Below, one piece after another: positions 48,082 through 57,653 of a stretch of 64,000 bases of DNA; position 1 is the first letter of the stretch, and each line of letters opens with the position of its first letter. The DNA is from Streptantibioticus parmotrematis (lineage in GTDB: Bacteria > Actinomycetota > Actinomycetes > Streptomycetales > Streptomycetaceae). The position numbers were made by a program, and so were the translations under genes. The notes under the pieces were generated by a model. That model was not told where the DNA came from. It saw only the letters and a list, made by a program, of their open reading frames with translations, and searched no databases. The DNA lies in contig NZ_JAINVZ010000002.1 of assembly GCF_019890615.1 (NCBI RefSeq), positions 62,001 to 126,000 on the forward strand, in the 5' to 3' direction.

Positions 48082-49788
48082 GTGAAATCGGCGCAACTGG
48101 GGCCGCAGGAGCGCGCGCAGGCGCTGGCCCGGATGGCGGAGCAGGAACTCGACGTCCTGGTGATCGGCGGTGGCGTGGTCGGCGCGGGCACCGCCCTGGA
48201 TTCCGCGACCCGCGGCCTGCTGACCGGGCTGGTCGAGTCGCGTGACTGGGCGTCGGGCACCTCCAGCCGGTCCAGCAAGCTCATCCACGGCGGTCTGCGG
48301 TATCTGGAGATGCTGGACTTCGCGCTCGTGCGCGAGGCGCTCAAGGAACGCGGGCTGCTCATCAACCGCCTGGCGCCGCATCTGGTCAAGCCGGTGCCGT
48401 TCCTCTACCCGCTTCAGCACCGCGGCTGGGAGCGGCTGTACGCGGGGTCGGGCGTGGCGCTCTACGACACGATGTCGGTCTCCTCGGGGCACGGCCGCGG
48501 CCTGCCGGTCCACCGGCACCTCAGCCGCACCCACGCGTTGCAGGTGGCCCCCTGCCTGCGCAAGGACGCGCTGGTCGGCGCGCTCCAGTACTACGACGCC
48601 CAGATGGACGACGCGCGCTACGTGGCGACGCTGGTGCGCACGGCCGCCTCCTACGGCGCGGCGGTCGCCAACCGGGCCCGCGTCGTCGGCTTCCTCCGCG
48701 AGGGGGAACGCGTTGTCGGTGCCAGGGTGCAGGATGTAGAGCAGGGCGGAGAGTACGAGGTCCGGGCCCGTCAGGTCGTCAACGCGACCGGGGTGTGGAC
48801 CGACGAGACACAGGCGTTGGTGGGGGAGAGGGGGCAGTTCCACGTCAGGGCGTCCAAGGGGATCCATCTGGTCGTGCCCAAGGACCGGATCCACTCCTCG
48901 ACCGGGCTGATCCTGCGCACCGAGAAGAGTGTGTTGTTCGTGATCCCGTGGGGGAGACACTGGATCGTGGGCACCACCGACACCGACTGGGACCTGGACA
49001 AGGCGCACCCCGCCGCGTCCAGCGCCGACATCGACTACCTGCTGGAGCACGTCAACTCCGTGCTGGCGGTCCCTCTCACGCGGGACGACGTGCAGGGCGT
49101 GTACGCCGGGCTGCGCCCCCTGCTGGCCGGTGAGTCGGAGGCGACCAGCAAGCTGTCGCGCGAGCACACGGTGGCGCACTCGGTGCCCGGCCTGGTGGTC
49201 GTGGCCGGCGGCAAGTACACCACCTACCGGGTGATGGCCAAGGACGCGGTGGACGCGGCCGTGCACGGGCTGGACCGGCGGGTCGCCGACTGCTGCACCG
49301 AGGAGGTCCCGCTCACCGGGGCCGACGGCTACCACGCCTTGTGGAACGCGCGGGCGCGCATCGCAGCGCGCACCGGGCTGCACGTCGTGCGGGTCGAGCA
49401 CCTGCTCAACCGTTACGGTTCGCTGGCCCAGGAGGTGTTGGACCTGATCTCCGAGGACCCGTCACTCGGTGAGCCGCTCGCCGCCGCCGACGACTACCTG
49501 CGCGCCGAGGTCGTCTACGCGGCGTCGCACGAAGGCGCCCGGCATCTGGACGACGTGCTGACGCGGCGCACCCGGATCTCCATCGAGACGTTCGACCGGG
49601 GGGCGTTGAGCGCGCGGGAGGCCGCGGAGCTGGTCGCACCGGTCCTGGGCTGGGACAAACAGCAGGTCGAGAAGGAGATCGAGCACTACGAGAAGCGGGT
49701 CGAGGCGGAGCGCGAATCGCAGCGCCAGCCCGACGATCTGACCGCGGACGCGGCGCGCTTGGGCGCGCCGGATATCGTGCCCCTTTAG
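48082..49788 (+). CDS. glpD: aerobic glycerol-3-phosphate dehydrogenase
   Basis: 568 residues, GTG 48082 with GAGGAGGCGCA upstream. FAD-binding VLVIGGGVVGAGTALDSATRG, SSRSSKLIHGGLRYLE typical of GlpD, and GTTDTDWDLD in the catalytic domain. The C-terminal DAO_C domain has NRYGSLAQEVLDL. Oxidises glycerol-3-phosphate to DHAP at the membrane and feeds quinones. No glycerol kinase or facilitator is adjacent. Confidence 0.94.
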   Translation: MKSAQLGPQERAQALARMAEQELDVLVIGGGVVGAGTALDSATRGLLTGLVESRDWASGTSSRSSKLIHGGLRYLEMLDFALVREALKERGLLINRLAPHLVKPVPFLYPLQHRGWERLYAGSGVALYDTMSVSSGHGRGLPVHRHLSRTHALQVAPCLRKDALVGALQYYDAQMDDARYVATLVRTAASYGAAVANRARVVGFLREGERVVGARVQDVEQGGEYEVRARQVVNATGVWTDETQALVGERGQFHVRASKGIHLVVPKDRIHSSTGLILRTEKSVLFVIPWGRHWIVGTTDTDWDLDKAHPAASSADIDYLLEHVNSVLAVPLTRDDVQGVYAGLRPLLAGESEATSKLSREHTVAHSVPGLVVVAGGKYTTYRVMAKDAVDAAVHGLDRRVADCCTEEVPLTGADGYHALWNARARIAARTGLHVVRVEHLLNRYGSLAQEVLDLISEDPSLGEPLAAADDYLRAEVVYAASHEGARHLDDVLTRRTRISIETFDRGALSAREAAELVAPVLGWDKQQVEKEIEHYEKRVEAERESQRQPDDLTADAARLGAPDIVPL

Positions 49789-49840
49789 ACCGTGCGGCCA
49801 CACCTGCATCAGGCGTGACGGGGGACGAGAGGGGCGGAGG

Positions 49841-51784
49841 GTGTCCGACCAGGGGCGGCTGGTGTCGGGGAGGTACCGGCTGGCCGAAATGATCGGCCGC
49901 GGCGGTATGGGCACGGTCTGGAGAGCCGAGGACGAACTGCTCGCCCGTCAGGTGGCGGTCAAAAAGCTGCGCGTGCCACCGCAGTTGCACGACGACGAGC
50001 GCGAGACGCTGTACGAGCGCACGCGCCGCGAGGCCCGCAGCGCGGCCCGCATCACCCATCCCAACGTGGTCGTGGTGCACGACGTGGTCGAGGACGAGGG
50101 CCTGCCGTGCATCGTCATGGAGTACGTGCAGTCGCGCACCCTCGGCGACGTGCTCAAGAACGACGGCCCGATCACCCCGCGCGAGGCGGCGCGAATAGGG
50201 CGCGGCATGGTGGCGGCGCTGCGCGCGGCGCACCGCGCCGGTGTGCTGCACCGCGACGTCAAACCGGCCAACGTGCTGCTCGGGCTCGACGAGCCGGAGG
50301 AGGACGACAGTTGGCCGGGCGGCCGGATTGTTCTGACCGACTTCGGCATCGCGTCGGCCACCGGGACGTCCACGCTCACACGCACCGGTGAGCTGATCGG
50401 ATCGTTCGACTATCTCGCGCCGGAGCGCATCACTGGGGGCAGCCCCGGGCCCGCGTCCGACCTGTGGGCACTCGGGGCGACGCTCTATCAGGCCGTGGAA
50501 GGTGTGGCGCCGTTCCACCGGGACACGCCGATCGAGACGGCGTACGCGATCGCCGCGGAAGCGGTGCCGCCGTCGCGCAACGCGGGCCCGCTCGCCCCGG
50601 TCATCTCCTCGCTGCTGGAGAAGGACCCGGAACGGCGTATGTCGGCGGCTCAGGTGGAGCGGCTCCTCGTCTCCTCGGTCAAGACGGTGCTCACCAACGG
50701 CACACCGCCGCGCGGTGTCCCCGCAGCGGGTGCTCAGGGGCCGCGCACGACGCCGTCCTGGGCGACCGGCGAGGCGACGGCGGAGGCAGCGCGGGCAGCG
50801 GCGGCGGGCGAGGCCGCGACGGACGCCACCGGTACGACGGGCACCACGGGCGCGACCGCGTCGACGGGCGCCCTGGGGGCGGCAGAGGGCCCCACCGAGG
50901 TGGTGCCCAGGCAGGCGGGCGCGCCCGGCGAGCCGGCGTACGCCCCCGGAGCCGACGCGTACACCGGCCGCGACGTCGTCGTTCCCGAGCCGCGCCCGGT
51001 ACCGGACCAGGAGACGACCGCGCCCACCGCGAGGAGCGCGGGTCCGGCCACCGCGACGACCACCGGTCTGGCCGCCGTGGGCACGGGCGGTGGCGACGAC
51101 ACGACAGCCGGGACGGGGGCCGCCGGGCAGGGCGGTTCACGGCGCAGGGCACGGCGGCGCGGCCCGCGCGTCCTGCTGTGGACGGTGGCCGCGCTGGTCC
51201 TGGTGGCCGGACTCGGCACGGGCGGGCTGCTGTTGGCGCGTCACCGCGGTGACGACCACGCGGGCGGATCCCCGGGCGGTGGCAGCCCGGCGCCGTCCAC
51301 TCCGGCGCCCACGCCCAAGCCGACCGCCCCGGCGGGGTACCACTTCGTCAACGACAAGGCCATGTTCTCGGTTGCGGTCCCGAACGGGTGGGTTCGCGAC
51401 GCGCAGTCCAACGGCACCGAGATCGACTACGCCAAGCACCAGGGCGACACCGCGTTCCTGCGCATCAGCATCGAGAATTTCGCCGGCCCGAGCCCCTTGC
51501 AGCACTGGCAGGACCTGCAGAAGACCCTGCAGGCGCACCACAATGGCTACAGTCTGCTGCGGATGAACGCGACCAGCACCACGGTCAACGGCGTCCAGGA
51601 ACCGGCGGCCATCTGGGAGTTCACCTGGAACGGCCCGTCGCAACTGGAGCACGCCATCGACCTCGGTTTCGGTCAGGAGGGCGGCACGGAGTACGCCGTC
51701 TACGTGCAGGCCCCCGACGCGGACTGGGCGAACTGGCTGCCGGTGTTCGAGACCGCGATCAAGACGTTCCGTCCCACGTCCTGA
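49841..51784 (+). CDS. receptor-type Ser/Thr protein kinase 1
   Basis: 647 residues. Kinase domain about 10-285: glycine loop GRGGMGTV, K41, HRDVKPAN (D139), DFG (167-169), APE in YLAPER. All catalytic residues present. A Thr/Ala-rich juxtamembrane segment of about 150 residues follows. One helix about 443-466 (LLWTVAALVLVAGLGTGGLLL). The ectodomain of about 150 residues begins at GYHFVNDKAMFSVAVPNGW and has no PASTA repeats. The same type of ectodomain is found in the next two genes. Confidence 0.93.
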   Translation: MSDQGRLVSGRYRLAEMIGRGGMGTVWRAEDELLARQVAVKKLRVPPQLHDDERETLYERTRREARSAARITHPNVVVVHDVVEDEGLPCIVMEYVQSRTLGDVLKNDGPITPREAARIGRGMVAALRAAHRAGVLHRDVKPANVLLGLDEPEEDDSWPGGRIVLTDFGIASATGTSTLTRTGELIGSFDYLAPERITGGSPGPASDLWALGATLYQAVEGVAPFHRDTPIETAYAIAAEAVPPSRNAGPLAPVISSLLEKDPERRMSAAQVERLLVSSVKTVLTNGTPPRGVPAAGAQGPRTTPSWATGEATAEAARAAAAGEAATDATGTTGTTGATASTGALGAAEGPTEVVPRQAGAPGEPAYAPGADAYTGRDVVVPEPRPVPDQETTAPTARSAGPATATTTGLAAVGTGGGDDTTAGTGAAGQGGSRRRARRRGPRVLLWTVAALVLVAGLGTGGLLLARHRGDDHAGGSPGGGSPAPSTPAPTPKPTAPAGYHFVNDKAMFSVAVPNGWVRDAQSNGTEIDYAKHQGDTAFLRISIENFAGPSPLQHWQDLQKTLQAHHNGYSLLRMNATSTTVNGVQEPAAIWEFTWNGPSQLEHAIDLGFGQEGGTEYAVYVQAPDADWANWLPVFETAIKTFRPTS

Positions 51785-52042
51785 CACCGGCCGCCCGGCG
51801 GCGCTCCGAACCGGCGTCACCATGCGGCTGGTTCGGGCCGCCGGGCGGAACCGCGACGTATACGCGCCGAATTGCGGGCAGCCGCATACCGGCCGAAGTA
51901 TGAGCAGCCGGTCGCGGAACCGGGGGCAGGGACGCGGATGTCCTTGCCGCGAGAGAGAATGGCCCGGGGCAAGCGCATCGACCCCGAGTCGATCCGGTGC
52001 GCCCGCCCGAGGCACCGTCACACCGATCTGCGAAGGACGTTG

Positions 52043-53938
52043 ATGACCCAGGCGCAAGGCTCCACCGGCCGTCTCCTCGCCGACCGCTACCGCCTCGGCG
52101 AGGTCCTCGGCAAGGGCGGCATGGGCACGGTGTGGCGGGCGGTCGACGAGACACTGGGCCGCACGGTGGCCGTCAAGGAACTGCGCTTCCCCGGCAACGT
52201 CGACGACGACGAGAAGCGCCGCCTGATCACGCGGACGCTGCGCGAGGCCAAGGCGACCGCCAGGATCCGGGCGAACGGCGCGGTGACCGTCTTCGACGTC
52301 GTCGAGGAGGACGACCGCCCGTGGATCGTCATGGAGCTGGTCGAGGGCCGTTCGCTGTCCGAGGTGATCCGTGCCGACGGCCCGCTGCCCCCCAGACGCG
52401 CCGCCGAGGTCGGGCTCGCCGTGCTCGACGTCCTGCGCGCCGCGCACCGCGAGGGCATCCTGCACCGTGACGTGAAGCCGTCCAACGTCCTGATCGCCGA
52501 CGACGGCCGGGTCGTGCTGACCGATTTCGGCATCGCCCAGGTCGAGGGCGACCCGTCCGTGACGTCCACCGGCATGCTGGTCGGCGCCCCCTCGTACATC
52601 TCGCCGGAGCGCGCCCGCGGCCAGAAGCCGGGCCCGCCCGCCGATCTGTGGTCGCTGGGCGCGCTGCTGTACGCGTCGATCGAGGGACGTCCGCCGTACG
52701 ACAAGGGTTCGGCTATCGCCACCCTCACCGCGGTGATGACCGAGCCGCTGGAGCCCCCGAAGGTGTCGGGGCCCCTCGCGGAGGCGATCCACGGGATGCT
52801 GATCAAGGACCCGGCCAAGCGGCTCGACGACGCGGGCGTGCGGGCGTTGCTCGTCGGTGCGCAGAGCGCGCCGGACACCCCGGTCGTCGAGGCGACGCGC
52901 ACCATGGTGCTGCCCGCCGACCCGCAGCCCGTGCCGACCGACGTGCGCCGCCCCGCGGCGGCTCCCCGCGCCGGCTCTACCGCGTCGACACCCCCGGTGC
53001 CGACCCGCTCGCCGTCCGTGCCGCGCCAGAAGAGCGCCGACCCCGCCAAGGCGGCCAAGGCGGCGCAGGAGAAGGTGCTCGGCGCGTTGCGCAGCGTGCG
53101 GAACACGGCCGCCAAGCCCGACCCCGAGCCGCGGCTGAAGCCGGTCGCCGCCACCGCGCCGCTGTCCCGCTCCCGCGCGTCGCTGACCGACGTCGTGCCG
53201 CGCCGCACGCTGGTCGTCGTGGTGGCCGTCGTCGTGCTCGCCGTGCTCGGCACGGTCATCGCCATAGCGGCCAGCGGGGGCGGCGGTGGCGGCGGCAAGG
53301 GAACGTCGGGTACGAAGTCCGGCCAGCGGAACGGCAGTTCACGTGCCGCGGGTGGCGGCGCGACGGACACCAGCCCTTCGGCGCAGACCTCCTCGCGCGT
53401 GGCCGACACCGCGAGCCCGGGTGCCTCCGGTGGCGCGTCGGCGCCGCAGGCCTCCGCGTCGGGCGGGTCGGCGGCGGGCGTTCCGGCGGGATACGTCGCG
53501 CACCAGGACTCCGCCTTCCACTTCTCCATGGCGCTGCCCACCGGGTGGCACCGCATAGCCACCGCGGGTGACGATTCTGGCGCGGTCTTCGCCGCCTCCG
53601 ACGGCGGCTATCCGCGGGTCCAGGTCGACTACAGCTCCTCGCCCGGGAAGGACGCGGCGGCCTCCTGGCGGCAGTTGGAGCCCAGCGTCGCCGCGAGCAG
53701 CCAGGACTACCACGGCCTCGGCATCAGGAAGATCGCGTACCAGGGCTTCGTGACCGCGGCCGACTGGGAGTTCACCCGCACCGACCACGGCACGCCGGTG
53801 CACGTCGTCGACCGCGGCTTCGCCGACGCGCACGCGGGATACGCGATCATGTTCAGCTGCCCGACGGCGGACTGGAACGCGGCGTCCTGCACGACGTTGC
53901 GGCAGACCTTCTTCCAGACCTTCAAAGCGGCCGACTGA
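52043..53938 (+). CDS. receptor-type Ser/Thr protein kinase 2
   Basis: 631 residues from ATG 52043 (CGAAGGACG upstream); the longer frame to 51872 lacks a site. Glycine loop GKGGMGTV (23-30), K45, HRDVKPSN (D143), DFG (161-163), SPER. All present. Linker about 270-385 is Pro/Ala/Lys-rich. Helix about 389-411 (LVVVVAVVVLAVLGTVIAIA). A Gly/Ser stalk leads to an ectodomain with YVAHQDSAFHFSMALPTGW, and two cysteines near the C terminus. Confidence 0.93.
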   Translation: MTQAQGSTGRLLADRYRLGEVLGKGGMGTVWRAVDETLGRTVAVKELRFPGNVDDDEKRRLITRTLREAKATARIRANGAVTVFDVVEEDDRPWIVMELVEGRSLSEVIRADGPLPPRRAAEVGLAVLDVLRAAHREGILHRDVKPSNVLIADDGRVVLTDFGIAQVEGDPSVTSTGMLVGAPSYISPERARGQKPGPPADLWSLGALLYASIEGRPPYDKGSAIATLTAVMTEPLEPPKVSGPLAEAIHGMLIKDPAKRLDDAGVRALLVGAQSAPDTPVVEATRTMVLPADPQPVPTDVRRPAAAPRAGSTASTPPVPTRSPSVPRQKSADPAKAAKAAQEKVLGALRSVRNTAAKPDPEPRLKPVAATAPLSRSRASLTDVVPRRTLVVVVAVVVLAVLGTVIAIAASGGGGGGGKGTSGTKSGQRNGSSRAAGGGATDTSPSAQTSSRVADTASPGASGGASAPQASASGGSAAGVPAGYVAHQDSAFHFSMALPTGWHRIATAGDDSGAVFAASDGGYPRVQVDYSSSPGKDAAASWRQLEPSVAASSQDYHGLGIRKIAYQGFVTAADWEFTRTDHGTPVHVVDRGFADAHAGYAIMFSCPTADWNAASCTTLRQTFFQTFKAAD

Positions 53939-54120
53939 CCCCTCCCGAGCACGTATCGTAAAAGTCCGCAGACTGTCCGCAGTCGGGCCATGCGTGATCG
54001 GATACGAACAGGTGTGACCGGACGTGTCCGGCGTCGTCCCGGGTCTGAACGGGGCGGTCGCTCGGGCTTGACCGGGCGTTCGGGGGGTACGTACCGCGGC
54101 GGGCGGGCCGTGGACAGCGA

Positions 54121-56109
54121 ATGACGCGCTCTTGGGGAGGGGCCGTGGAGGAGTACGCCGGGCGGGTGCTGGGCGGCCGCTACCGCCTGCCCCGGCCGCG
54201 CGCCGACGAGTTCGAGCTGGTGGAGACCCGCGCGTACGACACCTACAGCGAACAGGAAGTCCTCGTACGGCAGTTGCTGCTGCCCGAGATCGTGCAGGCC
54301 GAGGTCGTCGGCGCCGAGCCGGCTACGGGAGGCGGAGGCGACGGGGGCGATCCGGCCCGCCGCGCGCTCGAAGCGGCCCGCGCCGCCGCGGCGATACCGG
54401 ACCACCCCAGGCTCGTGCAGGTCTTCGACGTGCTGGTCGAGAACGGCAGCCTGTGGGTCGTCTCCGAACTCGTGCCCGCCCGGCCTGTGGCCGCGCTCAT
54501 AGCCGAGGAACACCTCAGCCCCTACCGCGCCGCCGAGGTCGCCTCCGACCTGCTCGGCGGCCTCGGCGCGCTGCACGCGCACGGCTGGGCGCACCGCAAC
54601 ATCACCGCGCACACCGTGCTGGTCTGCGACGACGGACGCGCCATGCTCGACGGACTGGCGTTCGGCGCCGCCCAGGAGGCGCTGTGCGGCTACGACCCGG
54701 TGCCCGCCCAGGTGTTGACCGCCCCGCGTCGCGAAGACGGCGGGCGGGGCGACGAGGGCGGCGGCGGTGACGGTGCGGACGGCGACGAAGCGCGGGAGCG
54801 CGCGGGCTGGGGCGGCCCCGACTCCGCGCTCGCCCTGGAACGGGCCCGGCAGGCGCGCATGACGGTCGTCGGGCCGGTCACCGAACGCTGGGCTCCCGAG
54901 CAGGCCGTGGCCCCCGTGGGCGGCAACTGGCAGCTCGCGCCGCCGGTCGGCCCGGCCGCCGACCTGTGGGCGCTCGGCGCGCTGCTCTTCCGCTGCGTAC
55001 AGGGGCACCCCGCGTTCCCGGAGGAGAGCGCCGCGGAACTCGTCGCCCTGGTGTGCGCCGAGCCGCCCGCGCTCGCCGAGGAGTGCGGCCCGTTGCGGCC
55101 GGTCGTGGAGTCGCTCCTGCGTCAGGACCCGGATGAGCGGCCGGAGTTCGAGGAGCTGCGCGGCTGGTTGCGCTCGCTGATCCGGTCGGCGCCCGAGCCG
55201 GGCGTCGGCACCCGCACCCTCCAGGTCCCGTCCGACCACGTCGATCCGCGCAGGCTGCCGGAGATCCGGCGCAAGGGCGAACTCGTACGGCTGCGCGGGC
55301 GCAAGGCGTCGCGCGCTCACGTCGAGCACGGACGGCACGCCCGCGCCAGGAGGGCCCCGCGCGGCGGCCCGGTCGCCGTGCCGGAACGCGAAATACCGCT
55401 TGTCACGAGGCAGTCGGGGCATGCGGACGCCCCTGCCCGGCGCGGCCCCCGGCGTCTGGGCCTGCTGCTGATCGCGCTGGTGCTCGCCGCACTGCTGGCC
55501 GGACTCGCGTACGCGACGCTGCTGATGCCGCACCGGCGTACCGGTTCCGGCGCGCGGCCCGCGCCCGGTACGGGAACGGTGTCGTCGTCCGGCGCCCAGG
55601 ACGCGCCGACGCCCAGCGACCACTCGATGGCACCGGGCCCCACCGTTCCGGCTGGCTTCGCCCTGCGCAAGGACCCGGCGGGGTTCACCGTCGCGGTGCC
55701 GGACGGCTGGACCAGGTCCACCGGTCCGGACGACGAGACGGTCTACGCGTCGAACGACGCCACCTATCGTCTCGTCGTCGCCGACGGTCGTGACACGGTG
55801 GCGAGTTACGGTTCCGACCCGCTTACGTACGAGAACCAGAAGGAACCGGAGCTGTCCGACTTCCGCGCGAGCAGCTGGGCGTCGTCCTCGGACGTGAAGA
55901 ATGTCCAACTGACCGGTGCTCCCGCGGCGGAGGGCACCTTCACCTGGCGCGACCCCGATTCCGGCGAGCAGTTGTACGCCCGCAACCTCGCCGTGCTGAA
56001 CGGCGGCGCGTACGACGTCGTGCTCGTCATCGGCCCGGACGACCAACAGGCTTCGGTGGACGCCGATTTCACGGCGGCGGCGGGCAGCTTCCGCCCGGGA
56101 TCCTCCTGA
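54121..56109 (+). CDS. receptor pseudokinase of the Ser/Thr kinase family
   Basis: 662 residues. The fold is recognisable (VSELVPARPVAALI, WALGALLFRCVQGHPAFP) but catalytic elements are lost: no glycine loop, R50 at the lysine position, HRN (N160) for HRD, and DGL (177-179) for DFG. An acidic insertion (about 203-235) lies in the activation segment. Helix about 446-469. Ectodomain starts GFALRKDPAGFTVAVPDGW like its neighbours. Probably a regulatory partner of the two kinases upstream. Confidence 0.85.
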   Translation: MTRSWGGAVEEYAGRVLGGRYRLPRPRADEFELVETRAYDTYSEQEVLVRQLLLPEIVQAEVVGAEPATGGGGDGGDPARRALEAARAAAAIPDHPRLVQVFDVLVENGSLWVVSELVPARPVAALIAEEHLSPYRAAEVASDLLGGLGALHAHGWAHRNITAHTVLVCDDGRAMLDGLAFGAAQEALCGYDPVPAQVLTAPRREDGGRGDEGGGGDGADGDEARERAGWGGPDSALALERARQARMTVVGPVTERWAPEQAVAPVGGNWQLAPPVGPAADLWALGALLFRCVQGHPAFPEESAAELVALVCAEPPALAEECGPLRPVVESLLRQDPDERPEFEELRGWLRSLIRSAPEPGVGTRTLQVPSDHVDPRRLPEIRRKGELVRLRGRKASRAHVEHGRHARARRAPRGGPVAVPEREIPLVTRQSGHADAPARRGPRRLGLLLIALVLAALLAGLAYATLLMPHRRTGSGARPAPGTGTVSSSGAQDAPTPSDHSMAPGPTVPAGFALRKDPAGFTVAVPDGWTRSTGPDDETVYASNDATYRLVVADGRDTVASYGSDPLTYENQKEPELSDFRASSWASSSDVKNVQLTGAPAAEGTFTWRDPDSGEQLYARNLAVLNGGAYDVVLVIGPDDQQASVDADFTAAAGSFRPGSS

Positions 56110-56127
56110 ACGGCTTCACAAATTTCT

Positions 56128-56249
56128 GAGGCTGCCGACGCCCTCCCCCCGAGGCTGCGTTCGCTCTCAGAGGCTGCGGACGCCCCCAGAGGCTGTCGCG
56201 CTCCATGAGGCTCCCGTTGCCGAGGCTTCCTCCCGAGTCCCTTGAGGTT
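56128..56249. repeat. seven GAGGCT/GAGGTT boxes with about 19-bp spacing
   Basis: GAGGCT at 56128, 56151, 56170, 56189, 56207 and 56222, and GAGGTT at 56244, in the 280-bp gap after the pseudokinase. Four share the longer form GAGGCTG. Spacing of 18-23 bp is about two helical turns, suggesting an array of regulator half-sites. Confidence 0.55.
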
Positions 56250-56389
56250 CCGTGCAGTTGACGCCTCGCACACGCTCGCGTAGACGCCGTGCCGCGGCTC
56301 GCCCTCCAACGAGTGACGGATGAGGGGGCGGCGCGTCGCCGGTGATAGACAACCCAGGGTCCGGCGCACGCGAGTTTGGGAGTCACCCC

Positions 56390-57409
56390 ATGTCCATCGA
56401 CACCACCACCGCGCACGCTCCGGTACCGCGTCCTGCCCGTAGTCCGGACCGTCCGGCGGACGTCGTGGAGGAACACCGGCTCTCCTTCGACGGGTTCCGC
56501 TTCGTCGCCCGGGTGGTGCGCAGGGCGGACACGTCAGGTGAGCGGGGTGCGGGGAGCCGCGGCGGCGGCAATGACGGGGACGGCAGGGGCGCCGCCGTCG
56601 CGCCGCTGGTGGTGTTCGGCGGCTCGTCGCAGGACCGGATGTCATGGGCGCGGCACGAGCGGTGGCTCACGCCGCTGTGCCCCGTGGTCACCGTCGACCT
56701 GCCGGGGTACGGCGAGGCCGATCCGCTGCCGACCCGCTACGGCATGGACTTCCTGGCCGCCGCCGCCCGCCACATGCTCCACGAGCTCGACATGCCCCGC
56801 GTCAACCTGCTGGGCGCCTGCTTCGGCGGCGCCATCGCGCTGCGGTTCGCCCAGCACTACCCGGACACGCTGGAACGGCTGCTGCTGGCCGGGATGACGC
56901 CGTACGTGCCGGAGGAGTACGCGCGGGCCGTGCCGCTGTGGCTGCGGATGCTGGACGACGACCGGCACGCCGACATGGCCGACCAGCTCGTCGGGCGGTT
57001 CATGTCGAACCCCGGCGCCGGTGACATCCGGCGGCACGCGGCCATCTCGCGGCTGATCCACCGGCAGTTCATGGAGCAGACGCCGCGGCAGATCCAAATG
57101 GCGGTCGTCGACCACAACACCCGGCTGCTCAACCACGAGTGGTACCGGCCGGAGCGGGTGGCGGCGGTGCCCACGCTGGTCTTCACCGGCGAGCACGACG
57201 CGCTGACCACGCCGGCCATGGGCCGCGCCCTGGCCGAACGGCTGCCCGGCGCGGTCTTCACCACCGTCCGGAGCGCCGACCACCTCGTCCACATGGAACG
57301 GATCGAGGAGTTCGCCGATGTGATCGCCCGGTTCGTCACCGACCGGCCGCTGGACGGGCTGGCCTACCTCAACGCCGTGGAGATCCCGCGACCTTCACCC
57401 TGTGGATAA
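56390..57409 (+). CDS. alpha/beta hydrolase with Cys at the nucleophile position
   Basis: 339 residues from ATG 56390, with TTTGGGAGTCACC upstream. An internal Gly/Asp-rich loop (about 49-68) is probably disordered. Oxyanion loop FGGSSQDRMSW, nucleophile elbow LLGACFGGAIAL with C144 in place of Ser, acid in VFTGEHDALTT, His in RSADHLVHMERI. Such Cys variants occur among dienelactone-hydrolase-like and thioesterase-like enzymes. Substrate unknown. Confidence 0.8.
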   Translation: MSIDTTTAHAPVPRPARSPDRPADVVEEHRLSFDGFRFVARVVRRADTSGERGAGSRGGGNDGDGRGAAVAPLVVFGGSSQDRMSWARHERWLTPLCPVVTVDLPGYGEADPLPTRYGMDFLAAAARHMLHELDMPRVNLLGACFGGAIALRFAQHYPDTLERLLLAGMTPYVPEEYARAVPLWLRMLDDDRHADMADQLVGRFMSNPGAGDIRRHAAISRLIHRQFMEQTPRQIQMAVVDHNTRLLNHEWYRPERVAAVPTLVFTGEHDALTTPAMGRALAERLPGAVFTTVRSADHLVHMERIEEFADVIARFVTDRPLDGLAYLNAVEIPRPSPCG

Positions 57410-57420
57410 CCCCCACAGGG
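57398..57420 (+). terminator. hairpin at the end of the hydrolase gene
   Basis: CCCTGTGG (57398-57405) with CCACAGGG (57413-57420), 7-base loop that includes the stop codon TAA (57407-57409). It also contains a perfect TTATCCACA-type DnaA box on the minus strand (57401-57409). Confidence 0.55.
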
Positions 57421-57653
57421 CCGCGGCCGGGTCCATGATGGCCACACGGCGGACGAGAGGAGGCGGCCGCCGGCGGTCACCGCGGTCGGCGGTGCCCGTG
57501 GGGGTCCTCAGCTGTCCGCGAGGGCTCTCTCAACGGTGGTCATGCCCGGTGTGTGGCCCTTCCGACCGCACCCGTGACAGCGGGACGCGGCGGGGCGGGG
57601 GCGCGCGTACCGTGGGAAGGGACTCCTGACGTAGCGCGCGCGAGGAGGACCCC

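Noticed and set aside
57410-57653. Small ORF at 57402-57629
   Set aside because: Arg/Gly/Ser-rich without a ribosome binding site, overlapping the end hairpin of the previous gene. The 244-bp gap shows nothing else.
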